Of a DNA stretch of 64,000 nt, positions 53,808 through 62,089 are shown one piece after another. A program made the position numbers and the translations under genes. The notes beneath the pieces are model-generated. The model saw only the letters and a list, made by a program, of their open reading frames with translations, was not told where the DNA came from and made no database searches. The DNA is from Granulicella pectinivorans. Lineage in GTDB: Bacteria > Acidobacteriota > Terriglobia > Terriglobales > Acidobacteriaceae. The number at the start of each line of letters is the position of its first letter. The first letter of the stretch is position 1. The stretch spans positions 744,001 through 808,000 of the forward strand of contig NZ_FOZL01000001.1 in assembly GCF_900114625.1 (NCBI RefSeq), given 5' to 3'.

Positions 53808-54719
53808 TTGACGCCGCATCTCGAACAGACAATTCGGACGGAGATCGAGTTTCACGGCGTCGGCCTGCACTCCGGGGCGATGGTGACGATGAAGCTGATT
53901 CCGGCGGCGGCGGGGTCGGGAATCGTCTTTCGCCGCACCGATCTGGACAACTTCGAGATTCCGGCAACTGGACGCAACGTCGCCAAGGTCAGCTACGCGA
54001 CCAGCCTGATGCGTCAGAGTGTGCTCATCCAGACGACGGAGCACCTTCTTTCGGCGCTGATCGGCTACGGCGTGGACAACGTCATCGTCGAAGTGGATAA
54101 CCTTGAAGTCCCGATACTCGACGGCAGTGCGCTGCCCTATGTCCTTGCTTTTGAGCGGGTTGGGTTGAAGCAGCAAAGGCGCAAGCGCGAGTACCTGAAG
54201 ATTCTGAAAGAGGTCGAGGTTCGGGAAGGCACGAAGTTTATTGGGGTTTATCCAGGGCAGGGATACGGCATCCGGTACGCCATCGATTTTCCGGAACCTA
54301 TTGGTTTTGCTACGTTTAGCGGCGATCTGGCGACCGGCGATTACACCCGCTGGATTGCCCCGGCCAGGACCTTCGGATTCAAGGAAGATGAAGCCATGCT
54401 ACGCAATATGGGGCTCATCCGCGGGGTGTCGGATGCGTGCGCCATTATCCTTTCCAAGCGTGGCGTGGAGAACGGGCCGCTGCGTTTTCAGGATGAGTTC
54501 GTCCGCCACAAAGTGCTTGATTTGATTGGAGATCTGGCTCTCGCTGGACGCAGGATTCAGGGCCTTGTGGTGGCCGAGCGAGCGGGTCATGCGATGCATA
54601 CGGCGCTTGTGCAGAGGCTGATGCGAGACCGCTCGGCGTGGGAGCTGGCGTATGGGTACGACGAGGTGGCGGTGGAGCGGGAAGATGGGGATTTCCTTCC
54701 ACATGTGGCCATTGCTTAG
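53808..54719 (+). CDS. lpxC: UDP-3-O-acyl-N-acetylglucosamine deacetylase
   Basis: A 303-aa zinc hydrolase, the committed step of lipid A synthesis. FHGVGLHSG at the N-terminus, LIQTTEHLLSAL with a zinc His, and the C-terminal HKVLDLIGDLALAG...GHAMHTAL with the remaining ligands and catalytic His are all intact. It implies a lipid A outer membrane. The start codon is TTG at 53808; the alternative ATG would cut the first strand. The preceding 160 bases hold the inverted repeat. Confidence 0.93.
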   Translation: MTPHLEQTIRTEIEFHGVGLHSGAMVTMKLIPAAAGSGIVFRRTDLDNFEIPATGRNVAKVSYATSLMRQSVLIQTTEHLLSALIGYGVDNVIVEVDNLEVPILDGSALPYVLAFERVGLKQQRRKREYLKILKEVEVREGTKFIGVYPGQGYGIRYAIDFPEPIGFATFSGDLATGDYTRWIAPARTFGFKEDEAMLRNMGLIRGVSDACAIILSKRGVENGPLRFQDEFVRHKVLDLIGDLALAGRRIQGLVVAERAGHAMHTALVQRLMRDRSAWELAYGYDEVAVEREDGDFLPHVAIA

Positions 54720-54750
54720 TGGTTTTTTGCGTGGAAAACGTGGGCAGCGG

Positions 54751-55209
54751 ATGGTAACGGTTGCGGCCGTGGCACTGGGTTCGAATCTGGGGGACCGGGT
54801 CGGGAATCTGCTGGAGGCGATCCGCCAGGTTCGGGGCCTCGGCACCGTCACAGCCGTCTCCTCCTTTTACGATACCGAGCCGGTGGGCTACGTCGACCAG
54901 CCACGATTTGTGAACGCGGCTCTTCTTCTGGAGACGACCCTTACGGCGCAGGATCTCATGACGGCGCTCCTCGCGATCGAGACCGCGATGGGCCGTGTCC
55001 GCGTGGTGGACAAGGGCCCACGGCTCATCGACCTCGACCTGCTGCTGTTCGGCGATGCCGTCATCAGAAGCGACGCTCTGACCCTGCCGCATCCCGGTTT
55101 GCGTGAGCGGCAGTTTGTGCTGGAGCCCCTTGCGGAGATCGCTCCGGGGATGGTGGATCCGCGGTCGGGGCTGACGGTTTCCAGGATGCTGGCGCTGGTG
55201 ACCGGATAG
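54751..55209 (+). CDS. folK: 6-hydroxymethyl-7,8-dihydropterin pyrophosphokinase
   Basis: A 152-aa HPPK that adds pyrophosphate to the pterin in folate synthesis. VALGSNLGDRVGNLLEAI at the N-terminus, SSFYDTEPVGYVDQPRFVNAAL, and GPRLIDLDLLLFGD with the two magnesium-binding Asp are present. The ATG at 54751 is used. It lies between lpxC and the CADD-like gene, with which it could form a folate pair. Confidence 0.92.
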   Translation: MVTVAAVALGSNLGDRVGNLLEAIRQVRGLGTVTAVSSFYDTEPVGYVDQPRFVNAALLLETTLTAQDLMTALLAIETAMGRVRVVDKGPRLIDLDLLLFGDAVIRSDALTLPHPGLRERQFVLEPLAEIAPGMVDPRSGLTVSRMLALVTG

Positions 55210-55384
55210 GTTACGAAAGAGCCTGAAAATAAATTCAGTTTCAGACCTCCGGGCCATGGGCAGATGGCGAGAAGAGGAATAGACTAAGGTCCGCTCCGCA
55301 AGGGTATCCTCCGCGTTTTTTCACAAGAGCCTCAGCAGAGAGACGGCTGTTCGTTGTGCCATTTTTTTTGAGAGGTGTGATTCG

Positions 55385-56113
55385 ATGACCGAGACGATGA
55401 CGATCGAACCGCGTTTTGCGGCGTTCTGGAGCCGGTTTGAAGCGCGCGTGGCGAAGTACGACCTGCTGAAGCATCCCTTCTACCAGGCGTGGTCGCGCGG
55501 CGAACTGACGACCGATGACCTGCGTGCCTATGGTGCCGAGTACTGGCACCATGTGGCCGCGTTCCCCACCTACCTGAGCCGTCTGCATGCCGTACTTCCC
55601 GAGGGAGAGCTGCGTCGCGATGTGCTCCGCAACCTGGCCGAAGAAGAGGGTATCGACCGGACCGACGGCCGCGCCCACAGCGGACTCTGGATGGACTTCG
55701 CCAAGGGCATGGGCGCCTCAGAGGGCGAGGTGCGCGGCTTTACCGTGCAGCCCGAGATGACCTGCCTGCTCGAGACCTTCCGTGGACTGATGAACCGCGC
55801 GTCGGGCGGAGGATGCGGTGTGTCCTCGGCGCTGGCAGGGCTCTACTCCTACGAGTCGAAGGTTCCGGAGATCGCGGCCACCAAGGCCGACGGGCTGGCG
55901 GAGCACTACGGCGTCACCGGCGGCGCGGCCAAGTACTTCACGATCCACCGCACGGCCGACCTCCAGCACGCGGCGGTGTGGCGCGGACTGATCGAGGAGC
56001 AGATCGATACCGTTCCCGGAGCCGAAGAGGCCGCGCTGAAGGGCGGCGAGTGTGCAGCCAAGGCCCTGTGGTCGGCTCTCGATGGCATCGAGCGCCGACG
56101 CATGGCGGCGTAG
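55385..56113 (+). CDS. CADD-like PqqC/TenA-fold protein, candidate p-aminobenzoate synthase
   Basis: A 242-aa heme-oxygenase-like fold protein resembling Chlamydia CADD and the TIGR04305 family. Probable metal ligands: Glu in LAEEEG (about 87), H98, E157 in YSYESK, H188, D192 and H195 (HRTADLQH). The tyrosine in HPFYQAW (Y33) aligns with the CADD tyrosine that is consumed to make p-aminobenzoate, and K167 (AATKADG) with the CADD lysine that donates nitrogen. Position right after folK fits folate synthesis. The family assignment is from motifs; the reaction is inferred. GAGAGG precedes the ATG. Confidence 0.78.
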   Translation: MTETMTIEPRFAAFWSRFEARVAKYDLLKHPFYQAWSRGELTTDDLRAYGAEYWHHVAAFPTYLSRLHAVLPEGELRRDVLRNLAEEEGIDRTDGRAHSGLWMDFAKGMGASEGEVRGFTVQPEMTCLLETFRGLMNRASGGGCGVSSALAGLYSYESKVPEIAATKADGLAEHYGVTGGAAKYFTIHRTADLQHAAVWRGLIEEQIDTVPGAEEAALKGGECAAKALWSALDGIERRRMAA

Positions 56114-56128
56114 TCTTCTCATCTTCAA

Positions 56129-56188
56129 AACGGATCAGAGCGGGATACGACAAGCCTTTTGCTTGCGTGTATCCCGCTCTGATCCGTT
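56129..56188. terminator. Long convergent hairpin terminator
   Basis: Perfect 20-bp inverted repeat (AACGGATCAGAGCGGGATAC and its complement), with a nested CAAGC/GCTTG stem inside the loop, between the CADD-like gene and the convergent cyclophilin gene. Very stable on both strands; there is a TTTT only in the loop. Confidence 0.75.
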
Positions 56189-56218
56189 CGATCCGGCCCA
56201 GGCCCTGCCGCTCAGCGG

Positions 56219-57439
56219 TCAGGGCCTGATGGTGACGGTCTTGATCGACACAGGCTTCAGCGGTTCATTGTGCGCATCGCGCGGGACCCGGGCGATGGCC
56301 TCAACGACCTTGACCGCAGCGTCGTCGCACTGCCCGAAGATCGTGTAGTTGCCGTCCAGCCGATGCTGCGCATGCTCGGTCACGAACCACTCGCTCTGGT
56401 TCGTCGTTGGCCCGGAGTTCGCGTAGGCGAGCCTTCCGGGCCGGTCGAAGGTCAGGCCAGGAACGATCTCGTTGTTGAACTGATAGCCGATGCTTCCGTC
56501 GCCGCTCCCATCGCCGGGCAGATCGCCCTGCTCGACCATGAAATCCGGGATGACACGGTTGAAGTGGAGGCCATCGAAGAACGGTCTTCCATGCTGCTTC
56601 ACCTTGGTGGAGGGCATCGCCCACTCCTTCGTGCCTTTGGCCAGACCGATGAAGTTGGCGGTTGAAACCGGCGTCTCCTTGAAGAGTTTGCAGGTCATGG
56701 TGCCGAGCGTGGTTGCGATGACGGCGGTGGGGCCGGTGGGCTCGGGGGAGGGAAAGGCTGCGGCGGGCTCTGCTCCGAAGCGTGGCACGATGGCGCTTTC
56801 AGCGATCTCAGGGGCAGGAGGCGGCAGAGCCGTTCCCGCCGGAACGATGGCGACGTGGCTGATCCCGATCTCTTTCTCCGGATGGTTGCCGGCCGCGAGC
56901 AGCGTGTGGGAGATCGTCTGTACCCGCTGGATGGAATCCTCATCGCACAGGCCGATTACGGCCATGGTCCGGGCGTACTCCAGGTCCGCATGCTCGATGA
57001 TGACGAAGAGCGAGGAGCTCGTCTCGCCCTTGGTGACCTTCATGCCGAGCAGCCCGGCGCGGTCGGGCTTGAGCAGAGTCTTCTCCGTGGGAGTCGAGGG
57101 TCCCGCAGTTCCTTGTTGGAGTCCCGTGCGGTCTCCGCCGCCGATGCCGTCGGTGACTCCGTAGAGGGCGGTGCCGTCGTAAAACGGCTTGCCATGCATG
57201 GGAGTCCCGGTGACCGGATCCGTCCAATCCTTCGCGCCCGTGGCAAGGTCGATGAAGCGCTGCGTGGTCTCCGGCGCCTCCTTGCTGAAGAGCCTGCATG
57301 CGAGCCTTCCCGCAGTGGTGTCGATGACGGCGGTGGGGCCAGTGGGCGCAACGGCGTGCGGCGCAGGTTTGTGGGCCTGGGCAGAGGCGGCACCGCAGGA
57401 TGCAAGGAACAGAACGCTAAGAGGAAGACGGAAGTTCAT
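56219..57439 (-). CDS. Double cyclophilin-type peptidyl-prolyl isomerase, secreted
   Basis: A 406-aa protein. Signal peptide (LPLSVLFLASCGAASAQA) and two cyclophilin domains in tandem (about residues 35-195 and 225-400). The second has FNRVIPDFMVEQGDLPGDGSGD and SEWFVTEHAQHRLDGNYTIFGQ, the normal active-site Arg and core motifs. The first reads TALYGVTDGIGGGD where FHRVIP is expected, and keeps few catalytic residues, so it is probably degenerate or serves binding only. It acts in envelope protein folding. Confidence 0.85.
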   Translation of the reverse strand: MNFRLPLSVLFLASCGAASAQAHKPAPHAVAPTGPTAVIDTTAGRLACRLFSKEAPETTQRFIDLATGAKDWTDPVTGTPMHGKPFYDGTALYGVTDGIGGGDRTGLQQGTAGPSTPTEKTLLKPDRAGLLGMKVTKGETSSSLFVIIEHADLEYARTMAVIGLCDEDSIQRVQTISHTLLAAGNHPEKEIGISHVAIVPAGTALPPPAPEIAESAIVPRFGAEPAAAFPSPEPTGPTAVIATTLGTMTCKLFKETPVSTANFIGLAKGTKEWAMPSTKVKQHGRPFFDGLHFNRVIPDFMVEQGDLPGDGSGDGSIGYQFNNEIVPGLTFDRPGRLAYANSGPTTNQSEWFVTEHAQHRLDGNYTIFGQCDDAAVKVVEAIARVPRDAHNEPLKPVSIKTVTIRP

Positions 57440-57543
57440 GCGGACGTGGCGAGCCTCAAGGGTGAAAGTAGGCTGATTGTAGCGTGCGGGACAGACGGTT
57501 CCTGGGAGCGATGAGCCCTGAATGTGGAAGTTTTTTGCTTGAG

Positions 57544-57579
57544 TACGATAAACGTCGTTGACATACGATGATCGTCGTA
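57544..57579. promoter_or_regulatory. Tandem near-palindromic operator of the blaI gene
   Basis: Two similar 16-base sites, TACGATAAACGTCGTT and TACGATGATCGTCGTA, start exactly 20 bases apart (57544 and 57564). The second fills the spacer between -35 and -10 of the blaI promoter. The layout fits autorepression by the BlaI/MecI-type protein encoded just downstream. Confidence 0.65.
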
Positions 57580-57586
57580 CTAAAGT
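57558..57586 (+). promoter_or_regulatory. Sigma-70-like promoter of the blaI-M56 operon
   Basis: Consensus TTGACA at 57558-57563, a 17-base spacer, then TAAAGT at 57581-57586, leaving a leader of about 105 bases to the blaI ATG. The spacer is the candidate operator. Confidence 0.7.
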
Positions 57587-57696
57587 TCTGCTTCAGTGGC
57601 TTCCGTGAGACGGGAGTCTCGCCTACGGATCGTTCCTCGCCTCGCTGGCTGCTGTCTCCGCGGCGAGGCGGAGAACCAAATTCTTCAGGAGCGTCT

Positions 57697-58095
57697 ATGA
57701 AGCACGATGACGAAACGCCGGTTTTGACGCAGCTTCCGACCGAGGCCGAGTTGGAGATTCTGAACGTGCTCTGGGCGCTTGGGCCCAGTACGGTACGGGA
57801 TGTCCATACGGCCATGACCAAGGAGACGGGCTACACCACCGTGCTGAAGCAGATGCAGGTGATGGCCGAGAAGGGGTTGCTGGTGCGCAGCGAGCGGTAC
57901 CGCTCGCACGTTTACGAGCCGCGGGCCGCCAAGGAGGAGACGCAGCAGAGGCTGGCGGGAAACCTGCTGCGGCGCGCGTTCGACGGGTCGGCGAAGAACC
58001 TGGTGCTGGGTGCGCTCTCGGCGCAGCCTGTGTCTGCGGATGAGCTGAGTGAGATTCGCAGGATACTCGACGAATTTGAGAAGGGGGATCGATGA
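57697..58095 (+). CDS. BlaI/MecI/CopY-family transcriptional repressor
   Basis: A 132-aa winged-helix protein. LPTEAELEILNVLWALGPSTVRDVHTAMTKETGYTTVLKQMQVMAEKGLLVRSERYRSHVYEP covers the DNA-binding domain. The rest is the dimerisation helix region. By analogy the repressor is cleaved or released when the M56 protein encoded by the next gene senses a signal. CAGGAG lies six bases before the ATG. The stop overlaps the start of the M56 gene (ATGA). Confidence 0.9.
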   Translation: MKHDDETPVLTQLPTEAELEILNVLWALGPSTVRDVHTAMTKETGYTTVLKQMQVMAEKGLLVRSERYRSHVYEPRAAKEETQQRLAGNLLRRAFDGSAKNLVLGALSAQPVSADELSEIRRILDEFEKGDR

Positions 58096-60536
58096 CACCT
58101 CTCTACGGACAGGGTTGGGTCGTGCATGTGCTTGGCTGGACGTTGCTGCACTTCTGCTGGCAGGGGGCGGCGGTGGCGGGATTGCTGTGGTGTGTGCTCG
58201 GCCTGATGGGTGGGCGAGCCTCGGCGCTGCGGTATGGTGCGTCCTGCGGGGCGCTGCTGCTGATGGTCGCGGCTCCGGTGGTGACGTTCTGGGAGCTTGC
58301 CGTGGAGGCTCGGCGGGCGGCGCTGCATGGGACGCTGCCGGTGGTGGAGTGGGTGATCACGGTGGTGCCCGGAGGCGCGGGAGCAGGGCACTGGATGGAG
58401 CGGTTCGCCGGGGAGCTCGATCGAGCCACGCCGTTCGTGCCGTGGATCTGGATGGCTGGGGTGATGGTGTTTCTGCTTCGCCTGAACGTTGGGCTGGTGT
58501 TGGCCAGGCAGATGAGGACTGTGGGAACCGTGCCGGTCGAGGGCGAGTGGGCGGGTCGTTTTGAGGAGTTGAAGACGCGGTTTGGGGTGCGGCGGGTGGT
58601 GCGTCTGCTGCAGACGGCGCGGGTGGAGGCTCCGGCGGTGATCGGGTGGCTGCGGCCGGTGGTGCTGATGCCGGCAGGATGCCTGACGCGGCTTTCGACG
58701 GCGCAGGTGGAGGCGCTGCTGGTGCATGAGCTGGCGCACATCCGGCGGCACGACTACCTGGTGAATGTGCTGCAGTCGGTTGCGGAGGCTGTGCTGTTCT
58801 ACCACCCGGCGGTGTGGTGGGTGTCGAAGCAGATGCGGTTGGAACGGGAGTGCCGTTGCGACGCGCTGGCGGTAGAGGCAGGAGGGGATGCGCTCGGGTA
58901 CGCGCGGGCGTTGAGTTTTCTGGAGACGAGGCGGGCTTTTCTACAGGAAGTGACACTTGGAGCGAATGGAGGGGTACTGACGATGCGGATCAAACGGCTA
59001 CTCGGAGTGAGGGAGCGTTCAGTGGCGTCACAGGGTGCGGCCTTTGCGCTGCTGGCTGCGGTGATCGTGTTACCTGGCGGGTACTGGGCGACGACGGCAA
59101 GGGCGGAGCGGAACACGGCGCATGTGGTGTTGGCGCAGGCAGGCAGCGAGGCAGCACCGGCACCGTACCAGCGGTGGGTCGATCAGGACGTTCTCTGGAT
59201 CATCGCGCCTGAGGAGAAGGCAGCGTTTCTCAGCCTGAAGTCCGATGAGGAGCGGGATCACTTTATCGAGCAGTTCTGGTCGCGCCGGGAGGCGGCGCAG
59301 AGCGGCGCGAAGGCCGAGCACTACCGCCGGATCGCGTATGCCAATGCGCACTTTGCCACCAGCCAGCCAGGGTATCTGAGCGACCGTGGACATCTCTACA
59401 TTGTGATGGGGAGGCCAGAGTCGATCGACTCGCATCCGGCGGGTGCAGCACCGTATGAGGTGTGGCGGTACGGCGGCAAGGACTATGCGTTCGTCGACGG
59501 ATGCGCGTGTGGCGACTATCGCCTGAAGACCTTCGCGGGGAAGCCGCTGGCGGCCGTGGCGCAGAAGCCCAAGGTGCAGATGGCGCGGTTCGAGCCACAG
59601 ACTGCGCAGACGCCACAGCGGATCTCGGGCGGGGTGATGGCGGGGCAGCTTATTTCGCGGGTCGATCCTGTGTATCCGGCTGAGGCCAAGAGCCAGAGGA
59701 TCGAGGGCACGGTCGTACTGCGGGCCGTGATCTCGAAGGAAGGCACCATTGAGAATTTGCAGGTTGTGAGCGGGCCGAAGGAGCTGATGGGGAGCAGCAT
59801 CGACGCCGTGAAGCAGTGGACGTATAAGCCGTATCTGCTGAATGGCGAACCGACGGAGGTGGACACGACCATTACGGTGAACTACACGCTGGGGGATACG
59901 GCCTCGGGGGCTCCGGGGAAAGAGAGCGTCCGGCTGCCCGCAGTGAAGAGCGTGCCGAGCTCGGTGATGGCGGGACAGTTGGTGTCACACCCGCCTCCGG
60001 TGTATCCACCGGAGGCGAAGGCCAAGGGGATACAGGGAGCGGTGGTGCTGCGGGCGCTGATCACGAGGGAGGGGAAGGTGAAGGGCGTTGAGCTGATGAG
60101 TATGCCCTCGGACCTCGACCGCAGCGCGATCGATGCCGTGCTGCAGTGGGTGTATAAGCCGTATCTGCTGAACGGCGAGCCGACCGAGGTGCAGACGACG
60201 ATCACGGTGAACTACACGCTGGCGGATGAGCATGCGACGGTCACAGAGCCGAAGTACATTGGCAATGGCGTCTCGTCGCCGATCCTGGTGCATATGGCAG
60301 GCCCACACTATTCGGAGGAGGCGAAGAAGGCGAATATATCCGGCGATGTACTGCTGAGTCTGACGGTCGACAGGAACGGCGATGCGACCCATGTCCGCGT
60401 CGTGCGAGGGATCGGTTACGGACTGGACGAGAAGGCGATCGAGGCAGTTAAGCAGTACAAGTTCAAGCCAGCCATGCAGGACGGAAAACCGGTGGATGTC
60501 GCTTTGAATATCCAGGTCGACTTCAAGATCTTCTAG
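58092..60536 (+). CDS. M56 metallopeptidase - GWxTD - triple TonB-C fusion protein
   Basis: An 814-aa sensor-like protein. Four N-terminal helices; zinc-protease motif VHELAHIRRHD (HELAH near 212-216) with a downstream ERECRCD; a last helix (FALLAAVIVLPGGYW) near 315. A periplasmic GWxTD-type domain follows (WVDQDVLWIIAPEEKAAFL, HFIEQFWSRRE, DRGHLYIVMGRPESIDS). Three TonB C-terminal domains (about 505-600, 620-705 and 715-814) follow, each with YPxEAK...GxVVLRA...GTIENLQVVSGP patterns. It is the BlaR1-like partner of the upstream repressor, but its sensor part is TonB-like rather than a penicillin-binding domain. The signal is unknown. Confidence 0.88.
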   Translation: MTPLYGQGWVVHVLGWTLLHFCWQGAAVAGLLWCVLGLMGGRASALRYGASCGALLLMVAAPVVTFWELAVEARRAALHGTLPVVEWVITVVPGGAGAGHWMERFAGELDRATPFVPWIWMAGVMVFLLRLNVGLVLARQMRTVGTVPVEGEWAGRFEELKTRFGVRRVVRLLQTARVEAPAVIGWLRPVVLMPAGCLTRLSTAQVEALLVHELAHIRRHDYLVNVLQSVAEAVLFYHPAVWWVSKQMRLERECRCDALAVEAGGDALGYARALSFLETRRAFLQEVTLGANGGVLTMRIKRLLGVRERSVASQGAAFALLAAVIVLPGGYWATTARAERNTAHVVLAQAGSEAAPAPYQRWVDQDVLWIIAPEEKAAFLSLKSDEERDHFIEQFWSRREAAQSGAKAEHYRRIAYANAHFATSQPGYLSDRGHLYIVMGRPESIDSHPAGAAPYEVWRYGGKDYAFVDGCACGDYRLKTFAGKPLAAVAQKPKVQMARFEPQTAQTPQRISGGVMAGQLISRVDPVYPAEAKSQRIEGTVVLRAVISKEGTIENLQVVSGPKELMGSSIDAVKQWTYKPYLLNGEPTEVDTTITVNYTLGDTASGAPGKESVRLPAVKSVPSSVMAGQLVSHPPPVYPPEAKAKGIQGAVVLRALITREGKVKGVELMSMPSDLDRSAIDAVLQWVYKPYLLNGEPTEVQTTITVNYTLADEHATVTEPKYIGNGVSSPILVHMAGPHYSEEAKKANISGDVLLSLTVDRNGDATHVRVVRGIGYGLDEKAIEAVKQYKFKPAMQDGKPVDVALNIQVDFKIF

Positions 60537-60550
60537 TCGAGGCAGGGTAG

Positions 60551-60589
60551 AAAAGAGCCGGTTCGCCATTGCGGCGGACCGGCTCTTTT
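60551..60589. terminator. Convergent terminator hairpin
   Basis: AAAAGAGCCGG / CCGGCTCTTTT, 11 bp with A- and T-runs on both sides of the stem, between the M56 fusion gene and the TROVE gene. Works in both directions. Confidence 0.85.
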
Positions 60590-61911
60590 CAGGTGGACTC
60601 CATCTCGTGGATGTACTGGACGACGGCCTCGGAGAAGCCGTCGATGTGGTTCCACGCGTCGTAGCCTACGCCGTTCTGCGCGGAGGCTACGTTGATGAGG
60701 TAGCCGCGGCCCCGGGGTGCGGGCACGCGGTCGTGGGACTGCTCGTCGGTGATGACGACGATGCGATCGTAGGGTTCACGGATCGCGTCGAGGGCTGCGC
60801 CGAGGTTGGTTCCGCCGTGCTGCTGGCTCGACTCCATCGCGTCGCGCAGGGCAAAGCCGCGACGGGGCGGAACGAACTTCGCCGCAAAGGAGAAGGTGTA
60901 GACCGCGACCTCCTCGGCGATCTCGCGGAGCAGGATGGCCAGACCGTAGGCGGCGTCCGTCCGAAGCATCTCGGACTTGCGCGCGAGCGGGTAGACCATC
61001 GAGCCGGAGACGTCGACCAGGACGATGGTCCTACCCTTCAGGCGCGGTGCTCCGGCGATTGCCCGGAACATGGCGCGCTCAAGGGGCTCCTCAAGCTGCG
61101 GGGCGTAACGCGCGGCGGAGAGGAAACGGAAGGGAAGAACCCGCTCCGTGCTCATGCCGTCGAGTGCCGCGATGACGAGCTTCTGGTCGACCTGCGCCTC
61201 CTTCATGTTGCGGAGGTTGCGCAGGATGGCCAGGGCTCCGAGCTTCCGCTCGAGCAGAAGGCGCTCCCAGCTCTCCTTCTTGTCTCCTCCCGCGGAGAGT
61301 GCCACTTCCCAGGTGTCGGGGGTGGCGAGCTCACCGGCGATGAGGCGCTTCCAGAGAGCGGCCTGCGCGGCATCCACAGGCTTCGCGTGGCAGAGGAACA
61401 GGACATCACGGAGACGGACCTGACCGGCGCGATCGTACTTCGCGAGTTGGTACTCGTTGAAGCGCGGAAACGCGGCGGCGAGGCCCTTCTTGACCTGTCC
61501 GGAGAGAGGCACGCGGCCATCGTTCCAGTAGATGGCGACGAACTCGGCGAGTTCATCGGCACGCTGGATGACGGCGGCGAGCGTTTCGGCGACCAGGCCG
61601 CGATGCGTTGCGTGCCGGGCCATCTCGCGGACCAGCAGAAGAGGCGCGTGGCGCAGCTTCATGCTGGTGCGGGCTTCGATGGCGAGCGCGGCGACGCGGG
61701 CGGGTTCCACCTGCGGGACGAGCATGCAGATGCGGTGCGCGATGGTCTGACCGGACTCGTAGAACTCGGCCTCCCAGAGCATGCAGGCGAGTACGGAGCG
61801 GCGGAGAGACTGCTCGGGCGTAAGGACGGCAGCGGGTGCTCCCTCGTGGGTAACCAGCGTGGGACGGCCTAGGACCTTCTCGACGGTGAGCTTGAGGATG
61901 TTGAGCTTCAT
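60589..61911 (-). CDS. rsr: TROVE domain (Ro60/Rsr) RNA-binding ring protein
   Basis: A 440-aa Ro60 orthologue. TROVE region of HEAT-like helices in the N-terminal two thirds; the C-terminal vWA-like domain keeps the metal-site motif DVSGSM (D300, S302, S304), HGGTNL (T368) and VITDEQ (D389). Bacterial Ro60 binds Y RNAs and works with exoribonucleases in RNA quality control. GGAGG lies six bases before the ATG at 61909-61911. Five Y-RNA-like units lie upstream on the same strand. No RtcB or RtcA gene is nearby in this window. Confidence 0.92.
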   Translation of the reverse strand: MKLNILKLTVEKVLGRPTLVTHEGAPAAVLTPEQSLRRSVLACMLWEAEFYESGQTIAHRICMLVPQVEPARVAALAIEARTSMKLRHAPLLLVREMARHATHRGLVAETLAAVIQRADELAEFVAIYWNDGRVPLSGQVKKGLAAAFPRFNEYQLAKYDRAGQVRLRDVLFLCHAKPVDAAQAALWKRLIAGELATPDTWEVALSAGGDKKESWERLLLERKLGALAILRNLRNMKEAQVDQKLVIAALDGMSTERVLPFRFLSAARYAPQLEEPLERAMFRAIAGAPRLKGRTIVLVDVSGSMVYPLARKSEMLRTDAAYGLAILLREIAEEVAVYTFSFAAKFVPPRRGFALRDAMESSQQHGGTNLGAALDAIREPYDRIVVITDEQSHDRVPAPRGRGYLINVASAQNGVGYDAWNHIDGFSEAVVQYIHEMEST

Positions 61912-61942
61912 GTTGGGCCTCCCTTTCCTGGAGGTGGTGCGA

Positions 61943-62078
61943 TCGCCGGGGTATGTGTGGCTACGGAAGTTTTTGAAGGCTGAGCTACTGCAGGCTTTCG
62001 CCCCAGGCAGGATTTGAACCTGCGACCTCCCGCATGGCGGGCGCTCTACGATGAATCCGTTGCCTTCGCCACCGGCGA
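61943..62078 (-). ncRNA. Y-RNA-like unit 5, with permuted tRNA-like body and GAAA cap
   Basis: Outer stem TCGCCGG (62078-62072) / CCGGCGA (61949-61943). Second stem GGCAACGGA (62064-62056) / TCCGTAGCC (61967-61959), one mismatch. Between the stems the 5' strand reads TGGCGAA, the 3' strand ACACATACC. A TTCATC box follows stem two. Inside: GTAGAGC, then CCCGC-CAT-GCGGG, a T arm with loop TTCAAAT, an acceptor-like strand CTGGGGC, a GAAA tetraloop, the opposite acceptor strand (61995-61988) with one bulge, and TAGCTCAG. Read circularly this is a tRNA opened in the D loop. The middle hairpin loop is too short for an anticodon. Confidence 0.75.
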
Positions 62079-62089
62079 GGGGTTGAGGG

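Noticed and set aside
55385..56113. Calling the CADD-like gene pqqC
   Set aside because: There are no pqqA, pqqB, pqqD or pqqE genes around it, and the lysine and tyrosine match the CADD branch of the fold.
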